From Amaranthus tricolor (lineage: Eukaryota > Streptophyta > Magnoliopsida > Caryophyllales > Amaranthaceae): a stretch of 64,000 nucleotides of DNA. Of the stretch, positions 39,561 through 49,620 are shown piece by piece. The position numbers were made by a program, and so were the translations under genes. Under the pieces are notes generated by a model, which was not told the origin of the DNA, ran no database searches, and saw nothing but the letters and a program-made list of their open reading frames with translations. The stretch lies in the NCBI RefSeq assembly GCF_026212465.1, contig NC_080050.1:34058130-34122129 (forward strand), written 5' to 3'. Position 1 is the stretch's first letter. Each line of letters starts with the position of its first letter.

Positions 39561-42500
39561 TATTATTGTGTTGAAGTGGTTAGAATTGAAAATCATAGTC
39601 ATACGTTAGAAATTACGTGTTAAGTTGCGATTTTAAGGGTTTTAAGCGTGTTTTGCACCTTTACGCATAAATTAGCTCAAACTTGGTTTTTTTTTGCTCG
39701 AAACTTAGCACACAACATATTGGTATATATTATTTTGTTGAAGTGGTTGAAATTGAAAATCATAGACATATGCTAGAAATTACGTGTTAAGTTTCGATTT
39801 CAAAGGTTTTTAAGCGTTTTTGGCACTTTTGCGCATAAAGTAGCTCAAACTTGGTTTGTTGTGCACGAAATATGGCGCACAACACTATTTGGTATATATT
39901 ATTGTGTTTAACTGGTTAGAATTGAAAATCGTAGTCATATGCTAAAAATTACGTGTTAAGTTGCGATTTCAAGGGTTTTTAACCGTGTTTGGCACTTTTA
40001 CGCATAAAGTAGCTCAAACTTAGTTTGTTTTGAACGAAACTTGGCACACAACACTATTTAGTATATATTATTGTGTTGAAGTGTTTAGAATTGAAAATCA
40101 TAGTCATACGTTAGAAATTACGTGTTAAGTTGCGATTTCAAGGGTTTTTAAGCGTGTTTTGTACTTTTACGCATAAATTAGCTCAAACTTGGTTTTTTTT
40201 TGCACGAAACTTAGCACACAACATTATTTGGTATATATTATTGTATTGAAGTGGTTAAATTTGAAAATCATAGTCATATGCTAGAAATTACGTGTTAAGT
40301 TCCGATTTCAAGGTTTTTTAAGCGTTATTTGCACTTTTGCGCATAAAGTAGCTCAAATTTTGTTTGTTTTGCACAAAACTTGGCACACAACACTATTTGG
40401 TATATATTATTGTGTTGAAGTGGTTAGAATTCAAAATCATAGTCATATGCTAGAAAGTACGTGTTAAGTTTCGATATTAAGGGTTTTTAAGCGTTTTTGG
40501 CACTTTTGCACATAAAGTACCTCAAATTTGGTTTGTTTTGTACGAAACTTGGCACACAACAATATTTTGTATATAATATTGTGTAGAAGTGGATTGAATT
40601 GAAAATCATAGTCATATGCTTGAAATTACGTGTTAAGTTGCGATTTCAAGGGTTTTTAAGCGTGTTTGGCACTTTTACGCATAAAGTAGCTCTAACTTGG
40701 TTGGTTTTGCACGAAACTTGGCACACAAACCTATTTGGTATAGATTATTGTGTTGAAGTGGTTAGAATTGAAAATCATAGTCATATGCTAGAAATTACGT
40801 GTTAAGTTTTGATTTCAAGGGTTTTTAAGCGTTTTTGGCACTTTTGCGTATAAAGTAGCTCAAACTTGGTTTGTTTGCCACGAAACTTTGCACACAACCG
40901 TATTTGGTATATATTATTGTGTTGAAGTGGTTAGAATTGAATATCATAGTCATATGCTAGAATGTACGTGTTAAGTTTCGATTTTAAGGGTTTTTAAGCG
41001 TTTTTGGTAGTTTTACGCATAAAGTAGGTCAAACTTGGTTTGTTTTGCACGAAACTTGGCACACAACCCTATTTGGTATAGATTATTGTATTGAAGCGGT
41101 TAGAATTGAAAATCATAGTCATATGCTAGAAGTTACGTGTTAAGTTGCGATTTCAAGGGTTTTTAAGCATTTTTGGCACTTTTTCGCATAAAGTAGATAA
41201 AACATAGTTTGTTTTGCACGAAACATGGCACACAACACTATTTCGTATATATTATTGTGTTGAAGTGGTTAGAATTGAAAATCATAGACATATGCTAGAA
41301 ATTACGTGTTAAATTGCAATTTAATGGGTTTTTAAACGTTTTTGGCTCTTTTGCGCATAAAGTAGCTTAAACTTGGTTTGTTTTCCACGAAACTTGGCAC
41401 ACAACACTCTTTGATATATATTATTGTGTTTAAGTGGTTAGAATTGAAAATCATAGTCATATGCTAGAAAGTACGTGTTAAGTTTCAATTTTAAAGATTT
41501 TTAAGCGTTTTTGGCACTTTTGCACATAGAGTAGCTCAAACTTTGTTTGTTTTGCACGAAACATGGCACACATCACCATTTGGTAAATATTATTGTGTTG
41601 AAATTGTTAGAATTTAAAATCATAGTCATATGCTAGAAAGTACGTGTTAAGTTGCGATTTTAAGGGTTTTTAAGCGTCTTTGGCACTTTTGCACAAAAAG
41701 TAGCTCAAACTTGGTTTGTTTTCACGAAACTAGGCGCACAACACTATTTGGTATAAATTATTCTGTTCAAGTGGTTAGACTTGAAAATCATAGTGTTAGG
41801 CTAGAAATTACGTGTTAAGTTGCGATTTTATGCTTTTTAAAGCATTTTTGGCACTTTTGCGCATAAAGTAGCTCAAACGTAGTTTGTTTTGCATGAAATG
41901 GCACACCACATTTATTTGGTATATATTATTGTGTTGAAGTGGTTATAATTGTTCATAATCCTATGCTAGAAAGTACGTTCTAAGTTGCGATTTTAAGGGT
42001 TTTTAAGCGTTTTTGGCATTTTTGCACATAAAGTAGCTCAAACTTTGTTTGTTTCGCACGAAACTTGGCACACAACACTATTTAGTATATATTAATGTGC
42101 TGAAGTGGTTATAATTGAAATCATTGTCATACGCTAGCAATTACGTGTTAAGTTGCGATTTTATGGGTTTTTAAGCGTTTTTGGCTCTTTTGCACAAAAA
42201 GTAGCTCAAACATGGATTGTTTGGTATGAATCATGGCGCACAACACTATTTGGTATATATTATTCTATTGAGGTGATTATAATTGAAAATCATAGTGTTA
42301 TGCTCGAAATTACGTGTTAAGTTGCGATTTTATGCGTTTTTAAGCATTTTTGGAACTTTTGCGTATAAAGTAGCTCAAACTTAGGTTGTTTGGCACGAAA
42401 CATGGCACACTACAATGTATGGTATATTATTATTGTGTTAAAGTGGTCAGAATTTAAAATCATAGTCATATGCTAGGAAGTATGTGTTAAGTTGCGATTT

Positions 42501-42876
42501 TAAGGGTTTTTAAGCGTTTTTGACACTTTTGCACATAAAGTAGCTCAAACTTGGTTTGTTTTGCTCGAAATTTGGCACACAACACTATTTGGTATATATT
42601 ATTATGTTGAAGTGGTTAAAATTGAAAATCCGAGACATATGCAAGAAATTACGTGTTAAGTTGCGATTTCAAGGGTTTTTAAGCGTGTTTGGCACTTTTA
42701 CGCATAAAGTAGCTCAAACTTGATTTGTTTTGCACGAAACTTGGCACACAAAACTATTTGGTATATATTATTTTGTTGAAGTGGTTAGAATTGAAAATCA
42801 TAGTCATATGCTAGAAATTACGTTTTAAGTTGCGATTTTAAGGGTTTTTAAGAATTTTTGGCACTTTTGCACAAAA

Positions 42877-42879
42877 AGT
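42877..42879. repeat. AGT target-site duplication, left
   Basis: The last satellite monomer reads AAAAAGT and then breaks into CACTTGTGG. The three bases AGT recur directly after the right end of the element at 47780-47782 and again at 49621-49623. CACTA elements are known to make 3-bp target duplications. Confidence 0.7.
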
Positions 42880-43280
42880 CACTTGTGGAAAAACCATATT
42901 TGCTGCTTATCATTTGCTGCGGTTTTTTTATATTCGCAGCAATAAATAGGAAAAAGATTTGGAAAAAAAAAGAATTAATTGTTGCGGTTTTTGTTGGTTG
43001 ACCGCAGCAAATACGCCATTCTAATATTAATTGCTGCGGTTATCTATGGGCCCACAGCAAATAATCCAAAATTACCGTTAATAGATAGCAAAATAAAAAA
43101 AAAAGCATTAATTGCTGCGGTTGACTAGGGCCCGCAGCAAATAACCGTATTAATTGCATTTATTGCTGCGGTTATCATTGAGCCCGCAGCAAATATCTCA
43201 AAATAACAATTTTAACATAACAAAGTTAAAAAAAAAATCTTTTATTGCTGCGGTTGTTTGAGGCCCGCAGCAAATAACCT
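42880..43280 (+). repeat. Left subterminal palindrome cluster of the CACTA element
   Basis: Six imperfect inverted repeats of about 30-35 bp, each TTGCTGCGGTT, a short spacer, then a partner ending CCGCAGCAA. They lie near 42913-42942, 42978-43012, 43030-43062, 43111-43142, 43162-43194 and 43243-43275. Several have a GGGCCC-like centre (GGGCCCACAGC, GGGCCCGCAGC). Arrays of short subterminal motifs in CACTA elements are known binding sites for the element's own TNPA-type protein. That function here is inference. Confidence 0.85.
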
Positions 43281-43556
43281 ATCTTATTGTATACAACACG
43301 CTTCATTCTTCATCACTTTAATTACACAGCCCGCCATTTTATTTCACAAAACTCGACTACACAACGTTTCCTCTTCTCAAACCCATTGAAAAAACTCGAC
43401 TAAAACGTATCGTTCTTCATCTTCACCAACTTAAGATTAAGCATAATCAAGATTTGTGTATGTCTCTTGTGTTCATCTTCATCCTTCTCTCAAACCATTA
43501 TCACGCCATTTTCTTCTTCTTGTTCTACATTTTCTCTCAAACCCACGAAATTCAAG
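43281..43556 (+). other. Putative 5' leader exon of the transposase gene
   Basis: C- and T-rich sequence after the subterminal repeats (TTCATTCTTCATCAC, CTTCATCTTCACC, TTCTTCTTCTTG), typical in composition of a plant 5' untranslated leader. It ends CACGAAATTCAAG followed by GTATCT, a plausible splice donor. The transcription start is not identifiable and no convincing TATA box was fixed. Confidence 0.45.
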
Positions 43557-44741
43557 GTATCTTTTTTATTTTGATTTTGTAAATTAGGTTTAAATTTTTC
43601 ATACTTTATGAATGTGTATGTTGTTGTTTTTAAGTTTTAATTTTGATTTGTCATACATGTTCGTTTAGGCACTAGAAATTATAGAAATTCAAGGTTATTT
43701 TGTTTATGCACTCTGATCTCCTTTCTACTTAAATTTGTTTCATCTCTTTCGATTCAGAGATGAAAATTTTAATATGAAAATATTAATATTGCATTCTTAT
43801 TTTTCATGTTATTTCTATTATATTTAATAAAAAATAATAATACTCCTAGTTGATAAATAATACTAGTATATTATTATTTGTGGAGTAAATAATTTTTTGT
43901 TCAGAAAGTATTTTTAATTTTTAAGTTTTTTGTTCGTTTAAGTTTTAAATGTGTATGATTCGTTTATGTTGTTGTTAGAGTTCATTGATGTATGAGTTGT
44001 TTGTAGTTTGTGATTAGAATTATAGAATTATAAAATTCACTAGAAATAATATGCAAATGATCGAATCACATTCTATAATTCACATTCAAATAAATCAATT
44101 TTATTTGTAATATTCTTTCAACAACGCTTTTTTTTTAAATCATTCCCTTAACTGGAAAAATAATGCATGATACATAATCTATAAATCAGTCCTTCTTGGT
44201 AAGCCACTAGACCGGATTTTAAGGGTGAATTGGACTTATGCTTGTTTGTACTCTACGTCTAGTTTGTAGTATCATAAATTTTCAAATAAGATCACTATTA
44301 GGTTAATTTGACGTATATTAAAGTCAATTATAACTTTAAATTTTATTTTTTTAAAATTTTTAGAAAGATTATTTATAATCAAAGAGTTTAAGTACCTTCA
44401 AATAATTTGTAGCAATTCTAAAGTGACCAATTATACTTATAAAGTAATCACCTACAAGTTTAAAATGATCGCTTTTTATAGTATTGAAGTCATCATTAAC
44501 AATCTTAAAAAACATTATTAATTATTAATTTTTATTGTTTTTATATAAATATTATTAATTATGGTTACTATAATAAACATCATTTGGATAGTGTTAAATG
44601 AACATTGTGTTATTATTTGGGTTAATTAGTGTTAAATGAAAGATTATTACTTAATTTTGTGGTTATTTAGAGTTCGTTAAGTATATATGTTTAAAAGTTG
44701 TGTATTAATTTTGTTTTGAATCAATTAATCACACTAATTAG
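43557..44741 (+). other. Putative leader intron, AT-rich
   Basis: About 1.2 kb of strongly AT-rich sequence without an open frame. It begins GTATCT and ends TAATTAG, one base before the transposase ATG. A second possible donor follows a repeat of GAAATTCAAGGT near 43687-43698. No satellite or other element is seen in it. Confidence 0.45.
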
Positions 44742-44742
44742 G

Positions 44743-44856
44743 ATGACAAACGATCGTTCTTGGATGTATGGAAGCATTGAATCGTCGGAATTTATTGATG
44801 GCGTATTAGAATTTTGTAGTATTGCGGTTGAACATCAAGTTGCGATTAGGTGTTGA
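44743..44856 (+). pseudogene. TNP2-type CACTA transposase, N-terminal fragment
   Basis: The frame opens with MTNDRSWMYGS, continues through SEFIDGVLEF and ends EHQVAIRC, then stop: 37 codons. DRSWMY, the FI-x-GV-x-EF run and the closing IRC match the start of the transposase-associated domain (Pfam Transpos_assoc) at the N terminus of plant CACTA TNP2 proteins, where IRC normally continues into a Cys-rich CPCKKC-like motif. Here the reading runs directly into satellite at about 44851-44854 and stops at once. The remaining several hundred residues, including the catalytic domain, are absent. The start is set by the plausible splice acceptor one base upstream. Confidence 0.82.
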
Positions 44857-46826
44857 AATCGTTAGAATTGAAAATACTAGTCATATGCTAGAAATTAGTT
44901 GTTAAGTTGCGATTTTAAAGGTTTTTAAGCGTTTTTGTCAATTTCGCGCGTAAAGTAGCTCAAACTTGGTTTTTTATGCACGAAACTTCGCACACAAGAC
45001 AATTTGGCATATATTATTGTGTTGAAATCGTTAGAATTGAAAATAATAGTCATATTCTAGAAATTATGTGTTAAGTAGCGATTTTAAGGGTTTTTAAGCG
45101 TTTTTGTCAATTTCGCGCGTAAAGTAGGTCAAACATGGGTTGTTATGCAAGAAACTTGGCACACAACACTATTTGGCATATATTATTGTGTTGAAATGGT
45201 TAGAATTGAAAATAATAGTCATATGCTAGAAATTAGGTGTTAAGTTGCGATTTTAAGGGCTTTTATGCGTTTTTGACAATTTCGCGCGTAAAGTTGCTCA
45301 AACTTGGTTTGTTTTGAACGAAATTTGGCACACAATACTATTTGGCATATATTATTGTGTTGAAATGGTTAGAATTTAAAATAATAGTCATATGCTAGAA
45401 ATTAGGTGTTAAGTTGCGATTTTAAGGGTTTTTTAGCGTTTTTGTCAATTTCGCGCGTAAAATAGCTCAAACATGGTTTTGATGCGAAACCGGGGCTGAT
45501 TAAGGCCTTCGTTATGCAAGGATTAATGTTGAGCTTAAGCATTGATTAAAGACACAGTCAAAAACTACAAATGATCATGAAAAGAACACGAAACAACCAC
45601 AAACACTTAAACAATTCTGATCTAGCAAACTGTCGAGCAGCCCTCCTTCAGCTCAGCTTCTAGGAGTCCACAGGGATTATTAGAATGGTTTTAGGACCTG
45701 GATAGCTAGATCCAAGTACCAAGAATCCATTTCCACTTTAGCCTAGGTCCTGGATGCATAGGTTTGGTCTCCATGTGTCGTGCAATGTGGTCTGGTCCCT
45801 AGTTTGCTGCTATGTGAATTTCACGCGTAAAGTAGGTCAAACATGGTTTGTTATACACGAAAATTGCACACAACACTATTTGGTATATATTATTGTGTTG
45901 AAAAGGTTAGAATTGAAAATAATAGTCTTATGCTAGAAATTAGGTGTTAAGTTGCGATTTTAAGGGTTTTTAAGCGTTTTTGTCAATTTCGCGCGTAAAG
46001 TAGGTCTAACATGGTTTTTTATGCACAAAACTTGGCACACAACACTATTTGGCATATATTATTGTGTTGAAATGGTTAGAATTGAAAATAATAGTCATAT
46101 GCTAGAAATTAGAAGTTAAGTTGCGATTTTAAGGGTTTTTAATTATTTTTGTCAATTTCGCGCGGTACGTAGGTCGAATTTGGTTTGTTATGCACGAAAC
46201 TTGGCACACAACACTATTTGCCATATTTTATTGTGTTGAAATGGTTAGAATTGAAAATAATAGTCATATTCTAGAAATTAGGTGTTAAGTTGCGATTTTA
46301 AAGGGTTTTTAAGCGTTTTTGTCAATTTCGCGCGTAAAGTAGGTCAAAATTGTTTGTTATACACGAAACTTGGCACACAACACTATTTGGCATATATTAT
46401 TGTGTTGAAATGGTTAGAATTGAAATAATAGTCATATGCTAGAAATTAGGCGTTAGGTTGCGATTTTAAGGGCTTTTAAGCGTTTTTGTCAATTTCGCGC
46501 GTAAAGTAGCTCAAACTTGGTTTGTTTTGCACGAAACATGGGACACAACACTATTTGGCTTATATTATTTTGTTAAAATGGTTAGAATTGAAAATAATAG
46601 TCATATGCTAGAAATTAGAAGTTAAGTTGCGATTTTAAGGGTTTTTAAGCGTTTTTGTCTATTTCGCGCGTAAAGTAGCTCAAACTTGGTTTGTTTTGCA
46701 CGAAACATGGCACACAACACTATTTGGTATATATTATTGTGTAAAAGTTGTTAGAATTGAAAATCATAGTCATATTCTAGAATTTACGTGTTAAGTTGCG
46801 ATTTTATGCGTTTTTAACCGTTTTTG
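44857..46826. repeat. Satellite block, third subfamily, inside the CACTA element
   Basis: About ten monomers in the same orientation as the flanking arrays but of a separate subfamily. Diagnostic features are GTCAATTTCGCGCGTAAAG in place of GGCACTTTTGCGCATAAAG, TTTGGCATATATTATTG, GTTGAAATGGTTAG and GAAATTAGGTGTTAAG. The last monomer, from about 46690, resembles the outer arrays instead (GGTATATATTATTGTG, ATTACG-type). The block is interrupted by unique sequence at about 45491-45816. It ends abruptly in TTTTTG at 46826, where the transposon resumes. Confidence 0.9.
45491..45816. other. Unique, unrecognised 326-base block within the satellite
   Basis: Starts at about CGGGGCTGATTAAGGCC and ends at about TTGCTGCTATGTG. 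It is visibly richer in G+C than the satellite around it and shares no satellite motif. I see no terminal repeats, no target duplication and no convincing open frame. The monomer is not simply split: about 110 bp between GCGAAAC on the left and AATTTCACGCG on the right are missing, so this is a replacement or filler and not a clean insertion. The source is unknown; it could be a fragment of another transposable element or of genic DNA. Confidence 0.7.
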
Positions 46827-47145
46827 AAACCAACATCTATTTTCTCTTAGTGCTTTCAACAACCTTTCCGTTGACTGCGGCTATTACGCGCTAAAGTATA
46901 TATGGCCGATATTATAAAATCCCTGAAGGACTTTGGAGTCGAAAATATAGATGCCGTAAGTATTTGTTACGTTCTTAATTAAATATATTACTGGTAAAAT
47001 TTAATGTTTCTATATTAATCTTTTATTTTTATATTATATATAGGTTTTAAACGACATTCCGAGGGAAACATGCCCTTTGAGAAGTGAAGAGATGCGCGAA
47101 ATAAAAGACAAGATTACCGCGTATCTTGCTAATATTTGTCCTTGA
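46827..47145 (+). pseudogene. C48 (Ulp1-like) peptidase C-terminal exons, copy 1, frameshifted
   Basis: An acceptor-like TTTTCTCTTAG precedes an exon at 46851-46955, then a GTAAGT...TATATAG intron at 46956-47043 and an exon at 47044-47145 ending in TGA. Relative to copy 2, a 5-base loss after CAACAACC and a 2-base gain in TATATATGG break the frame. The catalytic-site stretch equivalent to DCGYY is thrown out of frame with a stop just before it, and the original frame returns after the second lesion. The downstream part reads IIKSLKDFGVENIDA, then VLNDIPRETCPL and a KDKITAYLANICP end. Peptidases of this family are often carried by plant CACTA elements. Confidence 0.8.
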
Positions 47146-47779
<634 letters not shown>

Positions 47780-48777
47780 AGTTTCTCAAACATGGTTTGT
47801 TTTGCACGAAACTTGGCACACAACACTATTTGGTATATATTATTCTGTTGAAGTCGTTATAATTGAAAATCATTGTCATATGCTAGAGATTACGTGTTAT
47901 GTTGCGATTTAATGCGTTTTTAAGCATTTTTGGAACTATTGCGAATAAAGTAGCTCAAACTTAGTTTGTTCAGCACAAAACTTGGCACACCACACTATTT
48001 GGTATATATTATTGTGCTAAAGTGGTAAAAATTTAAAATCATAGTCATATACTAGAAAGTATGTGTTAAGTTGCGATTTTAAGGGTTTTTAAGAGTTTTT
48101 GGCACTTTTGCACATAAAGTAGCTAAAACTTGGTTTGTTTTGCACAAAACTTGGCACACAACACTATTTGGTATATATTATGTTATTGAAGTGGTTAGAA
48201 TTTAAAATCATAGTCATATGCTAGAAATTACGTGTTAAGTTTCGATTTCAAAGGTTTTTAAGCGTGTTTGCCAATTTTACGCATAAAGTAGCTCAAACTT
48301 GGTTTGTTTTGCACGAAAATTAGCACACTACACTATTTGGTATATATTATTGTGTTGAAGTGGTTATAATTGAAAATCATCGTCATATGCTAGAAAGTAC
48401 GTGTTAAGTTGCGATTTCAAGGGTTTTTAAGTGTGTTTGGCACTTTTACTTATAAAGTAGCTCAAACTTGGTTAGTTTTGCACGAAACTTGGCACACAAC
48501 ACTATTTTGTATATATTAATGTGTTGAAGTGGTTAGAATTGAAAATCATAGTCATATGCTAGAAATTACGTGTTAAGTTGCGATTTCAAGGGTTTTTAAG
48601 CGTGTTTGGAAATTGTACGCATAAAGTAGCTCAAACTTGGTTTGTTTTGCACGAAACTTGGCACACAACACTATTTGGTATATATTATTGTGTAAAAGTT
48701 GTTAGAATTTAAAATCATAGTCATATTCTAGAATTTACGTGTTAAGTTGCGATTTTATGCGTTTTTAACCGTTTTTG
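47780..48777. repeat. Satellite block between the two transposon right ends
   Basis: About six monomers of the divergent outer subfamily (AGCTCAAACTTGG, CACACAACACTATTTGG). They start in phase after the AGT duplication and end at the same TTTTTG / AAAC breakpoint seen at 46826. No gene. Confidence 0.92.
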
Positions 48778-48801
48778 AAACTAACATCTATTTTCTCTTA
48801 G

Positions 48802-49099
48802 TGCTTTCAACAACCTTTTTCTTCCGTTGACTGCGGCTACTACATGCTGAAGTATATGGACAATATTATAAAATCCGTGAAGGACTTTGGAGTCGAAAAT
48901 ATAGATGTCGTAAATATTTGTTACGTTCTTAATTAAATATATTATTGGTAAAATTTAATGTTTCTATATTAATCTTTTATTTTTATATTATATATAGGTT
49001 TTAAACGACATTCCGAGGGAAACACGCCCTTTGACAAGTGAAGAGATGCGCGAAATAAAAGACAAGATTGCCGCGTATCTTACTAATATTTGTCCTTGA
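48802..49099 (+). pseudogene. C48 (Ulp1-like) peptidase C-terminal exons, copy 2, frame intact
   Basis: Exon 48802-48909 reads CFQQPFSSVDCGYYMLKY and continues MDNIIKSVKDFG to ENIDV. An intron at 48910-48997 (GTAAAT...TATATAG) follows, then exon 48998-49099 opens VLNDIPRETRPL and ends in KDKIAAYLTNICP before TGA. The spliced frame is open for 69 codons. DCG holds the expected nucleophile cysteine of clan CE (Ulp1/C48) peptidases, with an upstream Gln that could serve the oxyanion hole. The His and Asp parts of the site lie in the missing N-terminal portion, so no active enzyme can be made. It is truncated at 48778 by the satellite junction. Confidence 0.82.
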
Positions 49100-49138
49100 T
49101 AAATTGTAATTAGTATAGATTATTTTTTATACTTTAAT

Positions 49139-49139
49139 G

Positions 49140-49211
<72 letters not shown>
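49139..49211. repeat. (TA)n microsatellite, copy 2
   Basis: A TA tract of about 70 bases, about 110 bases shorter than its duplicate at 47186-47370, although the sequence on both sides is nearly the same. Confidence 0.95.
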
Positions 49212-49215
<4 letters not shown>

Positions 49216-49620
49216 GTAGATAATGTTATATTATATATACGAGCGAGAGTTTATTATTACAAAGAGATTATTGTTGATTATCTGTGATAATCACTGTTAT
49301 TACATTGTATTATTATTGGATTATTATAAGGATAAAACGGAAAAAAGAAAAAAAAAAGGAGTATTTGCTGTGGTTTTTCCCATGACCGCAGCAAATAACA
49401 CTCATTATTTGCTGCGGTTTTTTCTCATGACCGCAGCAAATAACACTCATTATTTGCTGCGGTTTTTTCTTATGACCGCAGCAAATAATGCCCTTATTTG
49501 CTGCGGTTCTGAACCGCAACTTTGAAAGTAGGACATTTGCTGCTATCACTATTGCTGGGGGCAAAAACCGCAGCAAAAAATGGCAAAAAACCGCAGCAAA
49601 TGAGGTTTTTTCCACTAGTG
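49212..49620 (+). repeat. Right subterminal palindromes, copy 2
   Basis: Three ATTTGCTGCGG...CCGCAGCAAAT palindromes between about 49363 and 49487, the shorter TGCGGTTCTGAACCGCA unit at about 49502-49518, two direct CCGCAGCAAA motifs at about 49568-49600 and an intact terminal CCACTAGTG. Copy 2 keeps the motif closer to consensus than copy 1, which has CCGTAG, CTGCGATT and CCGAAGC variants. Confidence 0.87.

Larger units (their letters stand above)
25882..42879. repeat. Satellite array, middle subfamily (about 169-bp monomers)
   Basis: About 100 head-to-tail monomers in the same orientation as the left array. The typical core is GGCACTTTTGCGCATAAAG, then TAGCTCAAACTTGG, GTTTTGCACGAAACTTGG and CACACAACACTATTTGG. 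There is no strict A/B alternation and monomers differ more from one another than in the left array. Local HORs are listed separately. From about 39560 towards 42879 the monomers become more irregular, with small indels (for example near 41725, 41900 and 41950), as expected at an ageing array edge or near an old insertion. No gene is seen in it. Confidence 0.96.
48778..49620 (+). mobile_element. CACTA right-end fragment, copy 2
   Basis: Starts at the same internal breakpoint as 46827 and ends with an intact CCACTAGTG terminus at 49612-49620, followed by AGT. It has no left end of its own. It is a duplicate of the right part of the element at 42880-47779 and not an independent insertion. Confidence 0.87.

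Noticed and set aside
45754..45936. 60-codon frame spanning the unique block and satellite
   Set aside because: It crosses the border of the unique block into satellite and has no recognisable motif.
48778..49620. A second, independent CACTA insertion
   Set aside because: It has no left end and shares the same internal breakpoint and downstream monomer order with the first copy, so it is part of a tandem duplication.
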